Below are positions 33,467-45,524 of a stretch of 64,000 bases of DNA, in pieces. The notes under the pieces were generated by a model. It saw only the letters and a program-made list of their open reading frames with translations. It ran no database searches and was not told the origin of the DNA. A program made the position numbers and the translations under genes. Source of the DNA: Hysterangium stoloniferum (Eukaryota; Basidiomycota; Agaricomycetes; Hysterangiales; Hysterangiaceae); contig WHVD01000026.1 of the NCBI GenBank assembly GCA_015178975.1, forward strand, positions 372,001 through 436,000. The letters run 5' to 3'. The stretch's first letter is position 1. Every line of letters starts with the position of its first letter.

Positions 33467-34660
33467 ATGGGTGATGAACCTACTATGACTAGATATCGAT
33501 CAGTCACCAACAAGGGTCGACTGTCTTTCTCCACTGCATTCACCGAGGGTATAGCTGGTCAGGTTGCTGGTCGAGGATCGCTGAATCCAGTCGATCCTCG
33601 CCATTCCCTGCCGATCTCCTCCAACCCTTTTCTGCCATCAGGAGGACCTCCTAGTAATTCATCTGGGAGTTCTAGTACCTCAAGCTATGGAGGGAATTCG
33701 GGACGTGGGGGGCGTCACGGTAGAGTACCTAACTCTCCCTTTCGAACTCCGATGCAACCTCGAGCCAGCGCGCCTATCGATGACTTACCTAAGGATAAAA
33801 GGATCGCTCTTAACACCAACGACATCAAGATCAAATGGTCAGACCTTCCCGAATACGATGGGACTCAATCCAAGGCGTTGGATTACATCATGGATATTAT
33901 GAGCCTCTCGGAGATCTCTGACTCCATGAGTACATTGTTGGGAGTCGCTCTGCCAAGACGACTCACCGGCGGTGCTAGGATCTGGTGGAGCATCCTAGAC
34001 CGTGAACATTGCACTGAGTTTAGTCGATCTCACGGATCGTTTCTTTGGGGCATCGTAGAAGGACTACTTGGAACCCGTTGGCGCGAATCCTTGGCTCTAG
34101 AATGGGAAGCCATGAAATTTCGACAGGCCGGTCACAATCATGAGACACCCGTTCATTACATTCAGCGAAGGGTCAAGCTTTATCAATTCTTGTATGGGTT
34201 CCACCAAAACCGGAAGGACGAAACGCACAGACTTATCCTGACACTGCCCACGGAATGGCTTTATCTTCTACAGGGACAACCTATCGATGACATCATGAGC
34301 CTACAGACTTACGCGAACAATTTACAAGAGGCTCTGATTAACGCTTGGGTTCAAACACATCGAGAATGTTATCGGTTTCAGAAACCCAGAGTCATGATCG
34401 CCGAGCAAGACGAGTCGGATCTCTGGCATGAGGAGGAGCACTCTGGAAAAATCGACTCCACTAATGGAGGCCACGTCCTCCTCGGCGAACTCAAGGATAA
34501 AACTGTCCCTAGGAGATCGAACGCTACAGCAGGGTAAGAAACACGGCAAGTTCTTTTTCGAATGAAGTGACAAGAAAAGCATCGCCAAGCCTCCAAAGGA
34601 GTGTTGGATTTGTGGGAGCTTAGAGCATTTCAAGATCGACTGCCCCCATGTGGGCAGGAT
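33467..34660 (+). pseudogene. Gypsy D gag (frameshifted before the zinc knuckle)
   Basis: ORF 33467-34537 holds a Gly/Ser-rich N-terminus and a Ty3-type capsid region (LPEYDGTQSKALDYIMDIM, GARIWWSILDRE, VHYIQRRVKLYQFLYGF). Near 34535 the frame shifts. The +1 frame contains a TGA at 34562, then the knuckle CWICGSLEHFKIDC at about 34598-34640. These breaks inactivate gag in this copy unless programmed frameshifting occurs, for which I see no clear signal. Confidence 0.8.
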
Positions 34661-34684
34661 GTCGCACTATGTCTCTATTAACAA

Positions 34685-37600
34685 GTGCTCCGTGCACAGA
34701 ACCCAATGGAGGAGGCGGAGGATCAAAGGGCTTATGAAACGGTTTATGGATTAAGTGTACAGGGACAAGTACATAACATTGATGAGGAATCAATTTTCAT
34801 TTCTGTCTACCTTCCTCAGCCAGAGGACAACATCGTTTCAGACGTGAAAGCATCCTCGAATGAGAATGAGACATCGCAAGTTTATGTTTCTATATCAGAC
34901 CATGATTTTCTCAAGAAAGGAGACTGGCTAGATGCTCATTGTCAGAACCGTGAAGGTCTGACTGAGACGAGAGTTTTATCGCGACCTGAACCTCCCACCA
35001 TTGAGGAAATCGTCGACGAGGACACATTCACGAACCGATCTAAGGAAATAAGTCAGACCTACGTCATAGAAGACCCCTCTGAGTCAGAGGGATCGGAGGA
35101 GGAGAGCTTCCCCTTCGACCCAGGGCAATTACCCGACTTAATTCCTTGCGATGAGTCAGACTCTGAAGCGGGCGACTCTATTTCGAACGCTCCCAAAGTA
35201 CCTAATGGTAGACGTATCAGGAGGGACATCAAACTGGCTGCAAGAAAAGAAAGCAAAAGACCTAGAATTCAATACCCCCGATCCAGTCGACTTATGAAAG
35301 AGGATTCGACTATTATCTATCACAGAAGGGACCCTCCGGGTGGATATTCCAGTATTGGGATTTCAGCATTACACATCTATGGACGCGTAGGGAATTCAGA
35401 AGCCTCAAATCCTATTAAAATCAGGCTGGACGCTGGAGCTGACCTCTCCTTTAATCTCAGAGGGTTTCTATAAGGAACTAGAAGACCACCCTAAACTCAA
35501 GCAGGGACTCAAGCTGCGCCTCGTACAACTTACCGGTAATGCCAAAGTATTAGGATACATCAACGTCCCCATTTATCTCGAGGACGACACCGGTATACTC
35601 CTCAAATTTACCGCCGAGACGTATGTTGTCCGAGGTATGACCGTCCCGATCCTTCTTGGAGAAGACTTTCACGTGAACTATGAGATCGGGACACTGCGAG
35701 ACCAACCGCTGGGTTCCAGATTGATTTTGCCTGGGAGAGCAGGATCTATTCCAGCCAGTTCTTCCAAGGAGCCGCAGCCTTTAACCTTTTCGATTAGCAA
35801 GATCCCCTTTGAGGAATTAGCCAATGACTCGTCTGAATTGACTTCCAAACCAGACAAAGGAGTGCATACTGAAAGAGTCGCACGGGCCTCACAAGATTGT
35901 ACTATAGAACCGGAATCAGCTCGATTAGTACCAATCTTCGTAGGAGATCTTATTGGTGACCAATGGATAGTCGAGGGAGTTGTCTTGCAGAACGACGATG
36001 GGAGTATACTAGCTGCTCCCACCACCGCCATCTCTAGGGAACGTGCCGCAATACCTCTCGCTAATCCCTCTCTGATGCTAAGAATCATCAGATGAGGGGA
36101 AACCGTTGGATTAATTCACGACGCGAACAAATGGGCCCAGACTCCTAGATCTTCGACTGAGAGGGCATTGATGCAGTTGACGGCAACCAGGATCGCCCAT
36201 CTTGTCGAAAGTCTATCAAGAATAGAAGAGGAACGTGTCCTTAATCCTCAATCCTCCAGACTGCCCCCAGAACGGGAACTTGCAGACGATTTCGACCCGG
36301 CAGGTCCTAAAACGTCAGAGGTTGCCACCACGGAAACGTTTTGTGCGGAAGACCTGCATAAGTTGGTTAACTTAGGACCTGACATCCCTACCGAAGTCTC
36401 CTCCCGCTTGGAGTCGGTATTAACTAAGAATGTCCTAGCTTTCGGCGTAGATGGGCGACTGGGACAAGTGGATGTCAAGGTCAATGTCCCATTGAAAGAG
36501 GGTGTGCAACCTATTTTAATGTCAATGTTCCCAACCTCCCCAGCTAATAGGAAAGTCATTGATGAACAAATGGATACTTGGTTCCAACAGGGAGTAATCA
36601 AACCATCCAAGAGTCCTTGGGGGGCACCAGCCTTTGTCATCTATCGCAACGGGAAACCACGAGTAGTGATCGACTATAGAAAGTTGAACAGTCTAACAGT
36701 TCCCGACAAATTCCCGCTGCCACGCCAGTCGGAAATCATGCAAGCGCTTTCGGGCTCCAACATCTTATCTTCCTTCGATGCACTAGCCGGTTTTACCCAA
36801 CTTGAAATGTTAGAGGAAGACAAGCCGAAGACCGCCTTCAGATCCCATCGAGGACTGTGGCAATTCAGGAGAATGCCCTTTGGACTTCGTAATGGACCTT
36901 CTATATTCCAAAGAGTTATGCAAACTGTACTTGCACCTTACTTATGGATATTCTGTCTGGTTTATATTGACGACATCGTGATCTTTTCTAAGACATGGGA
37001 CGATCATCTAGAACATTTAGATCAGGTTTTAAAAGCCATAATTGCCACGGGAATCACTCTCTCGCCCAAAAAGTGCTATGTAGGGTATAATTCAATTCTA
37101 CTACTAGGACATAAGGTGTCTAGACTCGGCTTTTCGACCCATCAAGAAAAGGTTGCCGCTATATTAGAATTGGCTACGCCTTCTAAGATAGCGGATCTTC
37201 AACGTTTTCTAGGAATGGTTCTGTATTTCTCTGCGTACATACTATTTTACTCCTGGACGGTCGCTCCACTTTTCAACCTCTTGAAGAAGGGAGTTCGTTG
37301 GAATTGGGATTCTGAACATGCCCGAGCTTTTGAGGACATCAAGGTTGCGTTGAGCTCAGCTCCAGTACTTGGACACCCTGCGAGTGGTATGCCTTACCGG
37401 TTATACACGGACACTTCAGACTTTGCGCTAGGATGTTGTCTCCAACAAATACAGAAAATGGCACTTAAAGACCTTAAGGATACGAAAATTTATTCCCAAG
37501 CACGAGCAGCCTTCGATCAATCATGAGACGTGCCCATCTTTGTTACTCGTTATAAAACCAAGGAGCCGGAATTCACCTGGATGGATTCCTGGGCCACAGA

Positions 37601-39695
37601 TTTTGATGACACCAGTGTCACGGTCAAACACGTTATCGCCTACTGGAGCCGTACGCTCAAGAAAGCAGAATGTAACTATTCAGCCACAGAGCGAGAAGCG
37701 TTAGCCGCTAAAGAAGGATTAGTCCATTTCCAGCCCTTTATCAAAGGTGAACATATCCTTCTGATCACTGACCATGCGGCGTTACAATGGGCCAGATCTT
37801 ACGAGAATACTAATCGTCGACTGGCCGCATGGGGGGTGGTATACGCTGCATACCCTGGTCTGGAAATCCTACATAGAGCAGGACAAATAGATAGCAACGT
37901 TGACCCACTGTCCAGACTTCCTCGAGTACCGGACTATGCTAGCCCCATGAGGGACGACCTTTTACCGATCGTAGCAGATTCTTATAACCGGAATAATGAT
38001 GAGAAGTTATGGGAGAACAAACCAGCGGAAAAGGCCGTCTTTCTCACTCATCACGAGTTAGTCGAACCAGTCATAACCATGGAAGAGGTCCCCCAAACAA
38101 AATGGGATTTGCACAACCTCCCCAGAAACGATGAAACCGATGAAGCGAATTTTACTCTCTCTAATCCACAATTGCTTATAGAAATCAACGAAAATTATGC
38201 TAAGGAACTTCACGACGGATATCAGAAGGACCCTGCCTTCAGAAATTATTATGCCACCGATCCCATTTCTCCAAACATGGTAACTACTCCTTCGCATTAT
38301 TTCATCGGCAAGAATAAGCTATTGTTCTTTCGAGATTCAGACTGGAAAAGTCGAATCTGCATTCCTAGCAGCATGACGATGACCATACTCAAGCTGATAC
38401 ATGATAACCCCTTCAAAGGAGCTCATGCGGGCGGCCACAGGCTCTTTAATCTGATGAAAGACCATTTCTTCTGGCCGAGGATGTTGCATGACTGCGTGGT
38501 GTACGCTCACAGCTGCGATATATGCCAGAAAACTAAAATTGATCATTCCGCTCGACAAGGAGCTCTTCGACCCGCGGATGTACCCCTAAGGCCGTTTGAG
38601 GTTGTCTCGATGGACTTGATTACCGGATTGCCTCCTTCTACAGAGGGTGGTTATTCCACCATCTTCGTCGCCGTGGATAAACTCACGCATTTCTTAATCT
38701 GTGAACCCACCACTTCAGATCTATCTGCAGAAGGATTCGCGCGAATCTTCGTGAATAAAGTAGCCGCTCCTTTCCGTTTGCCTTCAAGGATAATCTGTGA
38801 TCGAGACAAGAGGTGGACCTGTAGGTTCTGGAGGGAAGTCTGCAAAGTATACGGAAGTGCCCTTGCAGTATCCTCGTCCCACCACCCTCAGACCGATGGT
38901 CAAACAGAGAACGCTAATGCTATTGTGGAGCAAATGCTCAGAGCGTACTGCGCCTCTTCGAAGGAGGAATGGTTCAAATGGACTCAAGTAGTGGCTTATA
39001 CCTACCATTCGACGGTTCAAAGCTCAACAAGCTATGCACCAGCCTTTTTGCTGATGGGCTACTTACCAAGAGGAATGTCTAGCTGTCTGGGAGGGGACGA
39101 CCCTGTGGTTCCCAGAGAATTATCGGATAGCCCTGTAGCTGACCAATGGATCTTAGAATTGGAAAATCACCGACAAGTGGTGCGGGATTCGATTGCGCGA
39201 GCACAAGAAACCCAAGCTCGCAGTTACAACAAGAGACGGAGATTGGTGGAAGATATCTCAGAGGGAGATTATGTTCTGATTAATCCCCATTCTCTCGAGC
39301 TCATCAAAGCCAAAGGACCCGGAAGGAAACTTATACAAAGACGGATAGGGCCGTTTGAGGTTTTGGAAAAGATCAATCCTCAAGTCTTCCGACTCCGCAT
39401 TCCCTCGAATTATCAATTACATCCAGTGATTAATCGAGATCATCTTAAAAAGTACCACCTCTCCCCAAAGGAATTCGGATCCAGGGAACTACTCGAGAAC
39501 CCTCGAGAACTCAATTGTAAGGACGAGGAGTACGAAGTAGAAGCTATAGTAGGGCACAAAAAGCATCGAAATCGACTCCTTTTCCAGGTTCGATGGAAAG
39601 GATATGGACCGGAGGAGGACACTTGGTTAAACGGCAATGACCTTTGTAATGCTCCCGCTCTCCTTAGAGCTTACAAGACTATTTATCGAATTTAA
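34685..39695 (+). pseudogene. Gypsy D pol: protease-RT-RNase H-integrase-chromodomain
   Basis: An acidic linker leads to the protease motif IRLDAGADLS at about 35430. One extra T in TCCTTTAATC (about 35452) then shifts the frame. RT: KPSKSPWGAPAFVI, VVIDYRKLN, active site LVYIDDIVIF at about 36958. RNase H: LYTDTSDFALGC. TGA at 37524-37526. The frame from 37530 holds the rest of RNase H (TEREALAAKEG, ITDHAALQWA), the integrase zinc region (HAGGHRLFNLMKD...CDICQKTK, about 38425-38540) and the core residues in SMDLITG, CDRDKRW and ENANAIVEQ. A chromodomain (YEVEAIVGHKKH...VRWKGYGPEEDTW) spans about 39529-39630. Confidence 0.9.
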
Positions 39696-39891
39696 TGATC
39701 ATTTCACATCCTTACGACAACAACGCTGTTTATCTACTTCTAGCTCTACCCCCCCCACTTTCTTCCCCCTCGGCCTTTCACTTCAATAACCGAGTGGAGC
39801 TTGAAATTAATATAAAATACATAAATTCGCTAAAGAAAATTTTATTCCCCCAATCTCTTCCCTCCACGTCAACCTCTCTAATCAGTATACT

Positions 39892-41655
39892 ATGTCGCAG
39901 GAGCAGCAACCCAAACCCAAATTCCCCAACTTCAAAAGAATACCGCGACCTCAACCTATTAATACCTCTACCGCGCCGTCTCGTACTGAACAAGTCGAGC
40001 ACTCCACGAACAACTCTGGAACGCCTTTGCCAATACCCTCCCCTGCGCAGGGCGACATCGCAGGAACGTCCACCAACTCAGGGAAGGGGACCGCCTTTAC
40101 TCCATACGCTCCTCTTCCCAGACCCCGATTTCCCAATTTCAAAAGAATACCTCAACTTCAAACTACAGTTCCTTCTGCCCCATCACCTCGAACAGAAACT
40201 GTCGAGTGCGTGGAGGAGACCTTGTCATCCATGAATCCTACGCGGACGGACTCTATTTCGAAAGCTGCACCATGGTCCTCTAATACTTGGGGGGCTCCCT
40301 CGGGAACGTGGAGCGAAACCCCACCACCTTCTCGTAGTATTTTCCCTTCTACCGAAGAGGAGATCAAAAGGAAACAGCAGTCTGAGGCTTTCTTGTCGCA
40401 GGTTCAGGAGGAATTGAAAACACTTAAATGGAAGAGGAGAGAGGAGTACTTGGAAGGACAGCAGAGGATGGGGGCTAGGGATAATGTCCCTTCAAGGCGG
40501 ACACGGCAGGAATGGAGGAGAATGGAAGGGCACGATAATCCTTCAATCATCGCTCCCCCTTTGGGTCATAAATGGATGGATTTCGCTGAAACGGATTGCA
40601 GCGACGGGGGCACACCATGTGTTCGGAGTGTAGGACAAAAAAGTAGGAAAGGAAAAGACAGGGTCACCTTCTACGATTGGGACAAAATACGGAGGATCAA
40701 ATTACAAAGCATTGCATTGCGACGTGGAGATGGAGTTGCACTACCTCCCAGACCCCCTTCACAACGTGGACCTCAGGAACGGACCTACCAGATGGGGCCT
40801 GGTGATCTTTCATCTGACTCGGAGGACGACCAATCTCAATACCCAGCCTACGACAGCAAGTACCTCAGTGCTGACTGCCAGGAAGGTTTCCTACTCCCTG
40901 ACAACATTCACTTCTTCACGAGTGATCCTAACCAACGACGAAAGCTACCAACTTCCGTCAGAGTTTGGAGAGGGTATCGTCCAGCAGACTCTGCAACCCC
41001 ATCCAGTTCCTCTCATCTCCCTCCACCTCCGCCGGTCTCTTCCGTACCCACATTACAATGCTTTACACCCTTTTCAGAGTTACTGGGAAGTCTTGTACCA
41101 TCCACCGAGCTGCCTTCTCTTCCCCCTATACCACTACCCCTCCCCTTCGCAGGACATTCCCTGATATCACCGTCCTCATCCATACCCAAGCCTTCTCCAG
41201 CACCGCAGCCAATATCACCCCTTCGCAAGTCACCTGACCCTCTCGTCGCCTCCCATTCTACTCCGACGCCTTTAGTCCCTGCGGTGTCTAACATTCCCTT
41301 CACTTCCTTGACAACTCGCAGTCCACCGCCCACCTCTCCCTGCTCCCCTTGCGTTTCTCTGGGAAGCCCCATTCAGCATCCAAACGATACATTAATGGAT
41401 ATTGATCACCCTGTCCCGGAGGTTCTCGCAACGCCTATGGAGGAAGTCCTCGAGGTGCCTCTCTCAGCCACAGACGTCTCCAAAGAACCCCCCCCGACAA
41501 TGGAAGTTTTCGAGGAGCCTCCCCCCTTAAGCGAAAAAGCAAAAGGGAAACGAAGAGCCGATACTCAGGCCGATGAGCCCCTTGTCATTGACCCCCCCCC
41601 CAGCCCACCCCATTCGCAGCCCCCCACGGCAGCCATCCTCTCCCCTCCACTCTGA
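39892..41655 (+). CDS. Post-pol ORF of gypsy D, 587 aa, Pro/Ser-rich
   Basis: Uninterrupted sense ORF about 200 bp after pol. It starts MSQEQQPKPKFPNFKRIPRP and repeats the FPNFKRIP block about 65 residues later. A charged, helical middle (EEEIKRKQQSEAFLSQVQEELK; VTFYDWDKIRRIKLQSI) is followed by long Pro/Ser-rich tracts and a basic KAKGKRRAD motif near the end. It has the position of an env gene, but no signal peptide or transmembrane segment is present, so env is not supported. Function unknown; a nuclear or RNA-related accessory role is only a guess from composition. Confidence 0.65.
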   Translation: MSQEQQPKPKFPNFKRIPRPQPINTSTAPSRTEQVEHSTNNSGTPLPIPSPAQGDIAGTSTNSGKGTAFTPYAPLPRPRFPNFKRIPQLQTTVPSAPSPRTETVECVEETLSSMNPTRTDSISKAAPWSSNTWGAPSGTWSETPPPSRSIFPSTEEEIKRKQQSEAFLSQVQEELKTLKWKRREEYLEGQQRMGARDNVPSRRTRQEWRRMEGHDNPSIIAPPLGHKWMDFAETDCSDGGTPCVRSVGQKSRKGKDRVTFYDWDKIRRIKLQSIALRRGDGVALPPRPPSQRGPQERTYQMGPGDLSSDSEDDQSQYPAYDSKYLSADCQEGFLLPDNIHFFTSDPNQRRKLPTSVRVWRGYRPADSATPSSSSHLPPPPPVSSVPTLQCFTPFSELLGSLVPSTELPSLPPIPLPLPFAGHSLISPSSSIPKPSPAPQPISPLRKSPDPLVASHSTPTPLVPAVSNIPFTSLTTRSPPPTSPCSPCVSLGSPIQHPNDTLMDIDHPVPEVLATPMEEVLEVPLSATDVSKEPPPTMEVFEEPPPLSEKAKGKRRADTQADEPLVIDPPPSPPHSQPPTAAILSPPL

Positions 41656-41695
41656 GGATACGGCTGGCCCCTCCCGTCCCTTCTAGTCAAGTTGG

Positions 41696-42106
41696 ATGCG
41701 CGTGTCCATTAATTACCCCTCCAACATCTTTACTGTGGGACGCACATTAACGCGATTGGGACCAACCCTGCGGCACCCCCTTCTTAAAGGGCATATCCAG
41801 GGGTATAGCAGGTCTCTCACATTGTCGGATCGCATGAGTGCGTTTTATCTACGCGTCAACGACCCTAAGGAACAGCTGCGTTTAGCGGAGGATATCGAAC
41901 GGGTGGAACTCTCCATGTTTCGATCCTTACTTGTCAACTCTTCTTGTGTTCTTCCTGACCACACACCAATCCACTCTGCAGTGGACCTCGTTGACTTGCT
42001 GGAACAACTGTTGCCGGATTCGGACACCTCGAGAGGAATCCCCCCTGGGGGAGACATGAGCTCCACACCGCTCATCACTCCTACCCCGCCATCACTACAC
42101 CCTTGA
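41696..42106 (+). CDS. Second post-pol ORF of gypsy D, 136 aa
   Basis: Starts MRVSINYPSNIF and contains SAFYLRVNDPKEQLRLAEDIERVE. The same frame stays open after the stop at 42107 (CITDASADRIRAIIRTRQKAYG...) to about 42370, so the original protein may have been longer. No known family. Confidence 0.45.
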   Translation: MRVSINYPSNIFTVGRTLTRLGPTLRHPLLKGHIQGYSRSLTLSDRMSAFYLRVNDPKEQLRLAEDIERVELSMFRSLLVNSSCVLPDHTPIHSAVDLVDLLEQLLPDSDTSRGIPPGGDMSSTPLITPTPPSLHP

Positions 42107-42398
42107 CCCCCTCTCATTGCCTGTATTACTGACGCTTCCGCTGACCGCATTCGTGCCATAATCCGAACGCGCCAGAAGGCCTACGGTTGTTGGGTCTCGT
42201 CGATCCAAAAACTGGATGGGTTGACATCCGCCAATGACGCTTTGAAGCGGGAGGACATCGCTCTTTACTTTCGTGCCAAGCGTCTCGCCTGGGGCAACGC
42301 TATCCTACACCTTGGGGGTTCATCGCAGGACACATGGGGAGGAGTTCCAAGCGTCCTTCGACATCTTCTTTGACATAGCTCTTCGACCTGGGGGGCAC

Positions 42399-42992
42399 TG
42401 TGAGAGGTATGGCGAAATACACTCAGGAAATATAGTCGGATGAGCTCTTACTATATCTCCTTTATTATTTCTATTTTTCTCTCTTTTATTATACCTATAA
42501 TTAGTTCAACGACCTATGTATGCGGTACATCGACTCTTGTGGGCGCACACGCAGACTTATGTATTCTAGCGCCCGTAGTTTAGAACTCAGACACTTTTTA
42601 CACTGCAACCACGACTTACCCAGACACCCGTTAGTGTCCTGTAAGTTGTGATTGGTGTATTGTCTCGACCGTCACAGACGGGCTTTAGCTACTCATTCAA
42701 ACTGGGTTTCGAACTGTATCAGTCGAAACTCAATCCCTATCTCAACTCGCGTGGACTACATCCACGCTACTCTATTATTTGACTCTCTAACTACTCTACT
42801 TGCACTCGAGCAGTTGTCCAGAATCGCACTTAACCAGTCGATTCTGCTTATTCGTTCTAGCTATCTACCTTACTTTAGATAGCTACTTCTCTCTACCGTA
42901 TTGAACTAAGTAGTCAATACATCATGGTATCGTACTTCAACGGTCGATATTCTTCGTATATAGAATGGTTAGAACTTCTACCACTCTTCACA
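42399..42992 (+). repeat. 3' LTR of gypsy D (594 bp)
   Basis: TGTGAGAGGTATGGCG to CCACTCTTCACA, preceded by the purine-rich CTGGGGGGCAC. It lacks the 34-bp duplication of the 5' LTR. Confidence 0.95.
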
Positions 42993-44261
42993 CTAGCTGG
43001 GCAAATTTCTTGACAAATTTTGCGATCAATCGAAATATGTAAACCATGACAAACATCCACCATCAAGGTTCAAGTTAGCAACTGTTATTAATTCAGTGAA
43101 GGCAACCAAACAGGGGATCATAGAAGTGAAGTAACGATAAAATCAAGGTTTGCGCCCTCATCACAAGGGTGATGATTCTTGAATATGCAAGTGGTCAGCA
43201 CAACGAGATGTTTTCAACCAGTGATTGAAATAGCAAGCAAATGTACTTTTAGAGAGGAAATCTACATTTTATGGAGAATAAATGGGAACTTTAGTTGAAC
43301 ACAGCGAACGGAGAGTCCTTTCTGCAAAATTGTCAACATTGAGAATGCATGATATGGAGGACTCGATCTCACCTACTCTCCCACTTCATGAATAATCATC
43401 CTCCCATACATTTGCATTGGCAAAATATATAGGGGGATGTATAGTGTTTATAATGTGGGACAGTGGGTTGAACAGTCCCTGTTGGTGTTGGAAGTTGATG
43501 TGAGGGAAGAGGCTGTGGATGCTGGGCAACCTGGGGTGTCGTGGGGTGTTGGCGCGGATGGGGTGCAGTTTGAGATGTCGCCAGACGTGGAGGGGCTGAT
43601 GCGTGAATAACACTCGTCGTGGGCCTTGCATCCGCAAATGGACGTGCGAGCCTGGTACGAGGGGAGCTCTCCAGGTGGAAACTTCTGAAGTAAGGGCGGA
43701 GATGGGGGTGTGGGAAGTGAGGGGAGGTGGGGTCAGTATTGAGGACCGGGGGGGCAGTACAATTGAGGGTGGGGAGATGGAAGGCAATGCTGGCACTGGG
43801 GATGCCATGGTGGGACCCCCGGCAGTGACGGCAAGCACAGGCAGTGGAATGGGCGATGTCGGCAGTGGCCAAGGAGAATCTTGCTCATGCCGAGAAAGAG
43901 ATGGGAGTGATGGTGTAGGCTTGGATTTTTACCTCCTACTTGGAGGCATTAGTAGGTGTGTTGGGGTGTGGGTACGGAAGGTTGTTCAAGCAGATGTTTA
44001 TTATACTGATGCCAGACTCTAAGCGGGAAACTTTTGTACTCTCGGCAATGCTCTCTGTACTAGAAGCTGTGACTACTTTGACAGCAAGCTTAATATTCTA
44101 TTGGATGTGTCCCATTTCGGAAGTTTGCAATATACAACAACCAGGGTGCTTAGTGTCGTTGAAATTCTATCAATCCCCAATTGTATACTCATCTAAACTA
44201 ACAGATATGTGAAAGTGACACAATTCCTGATTAGTTTTCTGCTCAAAGATGTCTTCCCTCT
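42993..44261. other. Flank between gypsy D and the DIRS-like element, no sure gene
   Basis: If the DIRS-like element simply inserted into UBA2, upstream UBA2 exons would be expected here, but none were recognised on either strand. The G-rich strip 43500-43870 gives Pro/His-rich minus-strand ORFs (43386-43872), probably compositional. Its junction with UBA2 may be rearranged. Confidence 0.4.
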
Positions 44262-44360
44262 CCAGCTTCATCTATGTGTTGTGCTAAGAGGAGAGAGCTG
44301 TCTGGTTGGGTAGGGGGGGAGCTTTAGCTCTCTGCGTATGCATGGGAAGACTCGCCACTC
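44262..44360 (-). repeat. Terminal repeat B2 (99 bp)
   Basis: Matches B1 at 44671-44769 with about ten changes. Its outer edge (minus strand ...GCTGG) is taken as the 3' end of the DIRS-like element, because the internal B1/A2 junction reads GCTGG-ATAGTATC, exactly the B2 end joined to the A1 start. Confidence 0.75.
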
Positions 44361-44490
44361 GGGAGGGCGGGTCCTCTCTCACAGTACAACTCTCATTCTC
44401 ATTTAGTATTTAGACTAGTCATCTAACATATACTAAATCAATTAAATTTAATAGTGTCCAAGCTTTTGACCCAAGGGAAGGGTGGGTGGG

Positions 44491-44670
44491 TGAATCAAAA
44501 CAGAAAGAATTAAGGAAATAAAGTGTGAATGAATGCAATTTTCTCGGATACTGTACTGACAGAGATGTTGTAGTAAAAACAAAAGGTGTGCGACTCCTTC
44601 ATACGCTCGGCTGGACGTTGGGTGCTGAACTACTCCCAGCACGCAGGGATCATGTGGCACTTGATACTAT
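44491..44670 (-). repeat. Terminal repeat A2 (180 bp)
   Basis: Direct copy of A1 at 62837-63016, the same 180-bp length, about 93% identical by eye. It abuts B1. About 130 bp of unmatched sequence (44361-44490) separate it from B2. Confidence 0.8.
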
Positions 44671-44769
44671 CCAGCTTTGTCTATGTGTCGTGCTAAGAGG
44701 AGAGAGCTGTATGGTTGGGTAGGGGGGGAACTTTAGCTCTCCACATATGCATGGGAAGACTTGCCGCTC
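44671..44769 (-). repeat. Terminal repeat B1 (99 bp)
   Basis: Lies just downstream of the recombinase stop in element orientation and repeats B2. Confidence 0.75.
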
Positions 44770-44824
44770 ACCCACAACAACAACTGCCTACTAAACACGG
44801 CGAGACTACGCCGCCTACCCAACC

Positions 44825-45524
44825 CTAGGCTGTTACAATCCTAGTTGCAAGGTTCTCCAAATGCCTTGATGCTATTTGTTCAAAGCCCCTGATATATGCT
44901 TCATAGGTGAGTGACTTCCATCTGCCTGCTAACCTCACAATTTCAGGATCGACTCCTTGAGCTAAAAAGAATGATGCGCCACCGATACGAAATGAATGTC
45001 CGAAGGCTGTTCCCCATCCCCACACTTTAAGAATGAGGTTTATTCGTTCAAGGGCCGCTTTCTTGACTATTGGTCTTATTTCGCCCTTGTTGTCTCGCCA
45101 GCAAAACAGTGGGTCTTCAGGTCTGGCTGGGATGACCTTCGATAGATTGATCAATGCTTCTATAGGGCAGACTCCTTGTTGCTCAGTCAGGTAAACGGCT
45201 TGAGCTCACCCGCTTTGGTAGTTTTGGCGGAAGGTAAGTCCAAACGTGCATACCTCTTGCTGTCATTGTCTCGGCTAATTAAGGCATCTTTCCGCTTCAA
45301 ATGCTTCCTGGTGTCAAAATGTGACCTGGATGAAACTGTGACCTCCCCAAAACACATCAAACCCCAAAATGCATCAAACCCCAAAATGCGCAAGTTGATA
45401 TGGCCAAAATGCAGGCATCAAATGCACTGTTCAAATCCAGTGACATTTTCAACGCAAATAGTATTTTTAGTTTTATCAGAGGGTGTGGTGGTCACTTTTG
45501 GGTATTGCCCTGTAGGTTCTCCAG
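44825..45524 (-). pseudogene. Tyrosine recombinase, C-terminal catalytic part
   Basis: Minus-strand catalytic domain of a DIRS-type recombinase that would integrate circular cDNA. GHSFRIGGASFFLAQGVDPEIVRLAGRWKS carries the H-x-x-R box and W; YEAYIRGF carries the Tyr. The first catalytic Arg, expected in GLMRFGE, is Cys (GLMCFGE, TGT). A short duplication of TTTTGGGGTTTGATG near 45345-45375 and a TGA at about 45185 also break the frame. The N-terminal part is at 55320-55779, beyond LTR W and the inversion. Confidence 0.85.

Larger units (their letters stand above)
31582..42992 (+). mobile_element. Ty3/gypsy chromovirus D (11.4 kb) with extra ORFs
   Basis: LTR, primer site, ORF1, gag, pol, a 587-aa ORF, a small ORF, polypurine tract (CTGGGGGGCAC), LTR. 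It keeps CpG much better than the older relics. The flanks CAGCC and CTAGC do not match. A small number of breaks (about 34535-34590, 35455, 37524) stop it coding intact proteins. It is about twice the length of a plain gypsy element because of the added ORFs. Element E is a related non-autonomous derivative. Confidence 0.9.

Noticed and set aside
39892..41655. Envelope gene in gypsy D
   Set aside because: Position fits, but there is no signal peptide, transmembrane segment or Cys-rich ectodomain.
43386..43872. Pro/His-rich minus-strand ORFs of 150-158 aa
   Set aside because: Two overlapping frames over a G-rich strip, no conserved domain and no second copy.
43940..44025. RKVVQADV-like string as an upstream UBA2 exon
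   Set aside because: Short chance likeness; it would duplicate residues already encoded at 63054 and has no neighbouring E1 motifs.
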